Below, piece after piece: positions 62,541 through 64,000 of a stretch of DNA of 64,000 bases. The stretch's first letter is position 1. The number at the start of each line of letters is the position of its first letter. A program made the translations under genes and the position numbers. The notes beneath the pieces are model-generated. The model was not told the origin of the DNA. It made no database searches and saw nothing but the letters and a program-made list of their open reading frames with translations. The stretch is taken from contig CAYMFM010000009.1 of NCBI GenBank assembly GCA_964389685.1, positions 15,001 through 79,000 of the forward strand, given 5' to 3'. The DNA is from G020353115 sp964389685 (GTDB lineage: Bacteria; Bacteroidota; Bacteroidia; Bacteroidales; VadinHA17).

Positions 62541-63668
62541 ATGACTGAACTCAGGACAGGAATAGTCGGGTGTGGAAAAGTTGCGCACCTCCATGCGAAA
62601 GCATATTCGGCATTGAAATCATCTCTTTTTAATGCTGTATGTGGAAGAGAAATAGAGAAGACCAGCCGGTTTGCAAAGGAGTATCAGGTTAAACCCTATA
62701 CCAGCGTCACGGAGATGGTGAAAATGGAAACCCTGGACGTTGTGTCGGTTTGTACTCCCCACCCCTTTCACAGGAATCCCGTGATTGAAGCCTTGAAATG
62801 TGGGGCGAATGTCCTGGTGGAAAAACCACTTGCTTCTTCGTTAAACGACTGCGATGACATGCTGGAAACAGCAAAATCGTGTGATAAAATACTCGGAGTT
62901 GTCAGTCAGCGCAGGTTTTACCCGGCTTGTCAGAGAGTAAAAAAGGCAATAGAGGATGGTAAGCTTGGAAAACCCCTGCTTGGCACCGTGAATATGCTCG
63001 GCTGGCGAGATGAACATTACTATGAGATGGATCCATGGCGTGGGACATGGAAAGAAGAGGGTGGGGGAGTCCTGGTCAACCAGTCACCCCACTACCTGGA
63101 TATCCTGCACTGGTGCATGGGTGAGGTTGATGAATTGTTCGGAGTATGGAGAAATTTGAATCATCCAAATATTGAAGTGGACGATACAGCCCTCGCTGTT
63201 CTTACATTTAAAAATGGCGGTATCGGCAATTTAACGGTTAGCAATTCCCAAAAACCCGGACTCTTTGGCAAGATTCATGTACATGGGGACAACGGTGCAT
63301 CGGCAGGAGTACAGACCGACGGAGGAGCCATGTTCATTACCGGGGTATCAGATCTCCTGCAACCTCCGGTGAATGACCTCTGGACAATACCAGGTGAGGA
63401 GAAAATGCTTGAGAAATGGCAACGCGAGGATAGCACGTTTTTCCATCGGATCGGTGCTATGGAATACTTTCACCAGCTTCAGATAAAAGATTTTATTGAA
63501 TCGGTTCTGATGAATAGACAACCCATGGTCACCGGTGAGGATGGTCGGGTTACCGTAGAGATCTTTACGGCAATATACCGTTCGGCAAGGGATAAAAAAC
63601 CGGTACAATTCCCCGTTATGCCGGAAACCGGAAGGGACGATTTTGACGGCAGGTTAATGAAAATATAA
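62541..63668 (+). CDS. Cytoplasmic Gfo/Idh/MocA oxidoreductase
   Basis: 375 residues without a signal peptide. The Rossmann start is RTGIVGCGKVAHLHAKAY, and the catalytic EKP motif is intact (VLVEKPLASSLNDC). The C-terminal part includes GGGVLVNQSPHYLDILHWCMG, the usual substrate-binding His region. It resembles inositol/glucose-fructose type NAD(P) dehydrogenases. It is the last gene of the oxidoreductive operon (59032-63668). It likely oxidises or reduces a sugar at one position in the cytoplasm after the exported steps. Confidence 0.86.
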   Translation: MTELRTGIVGCGKVAHLHAKAYSALKSSLFNAVCGREIEKTSRFAKEYQVKPYTSVTEMVKMETLDVVSVCTPHPFHRNPVIEALKCGANVLVEKPLASSLNDCDDMLETAKSCDKILGVVSQRRFYPACQRVKKAIEDGKLGKPLLGTVNMLGWRDEHYYEMDPWRGTWKEEGGGVLVNQSPHYLDILHWCMGEVDELFGVWRNLNHPNIEVDDTALAVLTFKNGGIGNLTVSNSQKPGLFGKIHVHGDNGASAGVQTDGGAMFITGVSDLLQPPVNDLWTIPGEEKMLEKWQREDSTFFHRIGAMEYFHQLQIKDFIESVLMNRQPMVTGEDGRVTVEIFTAIYRSARDKKPVQFPVMPETGRDDFDGRLMKI

Positions 63669-63714
63669 CCCGTATTTTAAATTCTGGTACCGAATTTAGT
63701 TTTTGGTTATCCAA

Positions 63715-63940
63715 ATTACCCCGGAGGGGTAAAACAATGAATAGCCACCGGTGTAACCGGTGGTTATAATGTACGTTGAGATTACAACCCTTGAGGGGTT
63801 GAATGTTTTTATGTTAAGTATGAGTATTCAACCCCCTGCCTGCCGTCCGGGGTTGAGGGTAATTATCATCAACATACCCGGCACTATGCCCCGACAAAAT
63901 CCTGCCTGCCGGCAGGCAAGCGTCAGGGCTTGTACTGGGT
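63715..63940 (+). repeat. Repeat family A copy A4 with two nested family C palindromes
   Basis: In order: taccccggaggggta, ccaccggt-gta-accggtgg, caacccttgaggggttg, the ttcaaccc..ggggttga hairpin with a C-type insert at 63835-63848, and the long cccggcactatgccccgac hairpin with another insert at 63901-63920. It fills the 330-base end of the window. Confidence 0.8.
63901..63920. repeat. Family C palindrome inserted in a family A hairpin
   Basis: CCTGCCTGCCGGCAGGCAAG lies between gacaaaat and cgtcagggct. In copy A2 (19750-19760, minus strand) the same flanks are joined directly, so the insert is exactly 20 bases. Confidence 0.8.
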
Positions 63941-64000
63941 TTTCACCTACCAGATCCTGGGTATCTGGTAAATGCAAAAATATCCGAATACAAGGGAAGC

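Noticed and set aside
1..64000. tRNA, rRNA or riboswitch genes
   Set aside because: I saw no cloverleaf, rRNA segment or recognisable riboswitch consensus in the intergenic regions, although a covariance scan could still find a divergent one.

Overview
The window is a 64 kb piece of a Bacteroidota genome, very probably a Bacteroidales or Marinilabiliales-like glycan degrader. Supporting signs are many short type II lipoprotein signals, a carboxypeptidase-like regulatory domain protein, a DUF4954 protein, a NagB/PIG-L fusion typical of this phylum, AT-rich intergenic spacers and a TAnnTTTG-like promoter. A 100-N scaffold gap at 47083-47182 points to a draft or metagenome assembly. I see no rRNA, tRNA, CRISPR array or SusC/SusD pair.

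Region 1 (1-17.9 kb, all minus strand) is a glycan-degradation block. In transcription order it holds a GH33-like sialidase, a PhoD-like phosphatase, a RAYT transposase, a GH29 fucosidase, a GH123/DUF4091-like enzyme, a ferredoxin-ASKHA corrinoid-activating protein, a sulfatase, a four-helix-bundle protein, a second GH29, a TIM-barrel lipoprotein and an MtaA/URO-D-like methyltransferase. The mixture suggests a sulfated, fucosylated, sialylated, HexNAc-containing glycan. The two corrinoid-linked genes suggest removal of O-methyl groups.

Region 2 (18-25.8 kb) holds a GNAT/YoaP protein, an alpha/beta hydrolase lipoprotein, a small lipoprotein, an M28 peptidase, a NahK-like HexNAc kinase and a sodium:solute symporter. 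Region 3 (26-36.2 kb, plus strand) is a fucose unit: GH29 with PA14, GH116, L-fucose isomerase and L-fuculokinase. It is followed by a truncated lipoprotein, an adenosine deaminase-like gene and an orphan.

Region 4 (36.5-46.8 kb) is a GntR-controlled catabolic operon with a perfect palindromic operator candidate. It encodes a lipoyl E2, a fused E1 alpha-beta, a PHP-like protein, a class II aldolase-SDR fusion and a SorE-like reductase, with a convergent PfkB kinase. No E3 is present. The substrate is not evident, and this is the best candidate here for an undescribed pathway. Region 5 (47-57.4 kb) is amino-sugar and sugar-phosphate metabolism: a SIS isomerase split by the gap, a polyol dehydrogenase, a ROK-like kinase, a NagB-PIG-L fusion lacking the catalytic Glu, canonical NagB, DUF4954 and a second symporter. 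Region 6 (57.6-63.7 kb) is a regulatory-domain protein followed by an oxidoreductive sugar set (two Gfo/Idh/MocA proteins, a Tat-exported TIM-barrel isomerase and an MDR dehydrogenase).

The intergenic space is rich in structured repeats: a multi-hairpin element (family A, 5 copies), REP/REPIN-like units around the RAYT gene (family B), a short GC-rich palindrome (family C) that has inserted into the other repeats, two terminator-like elements (family D), and two single-copy inverted-repeat-bounded segments.
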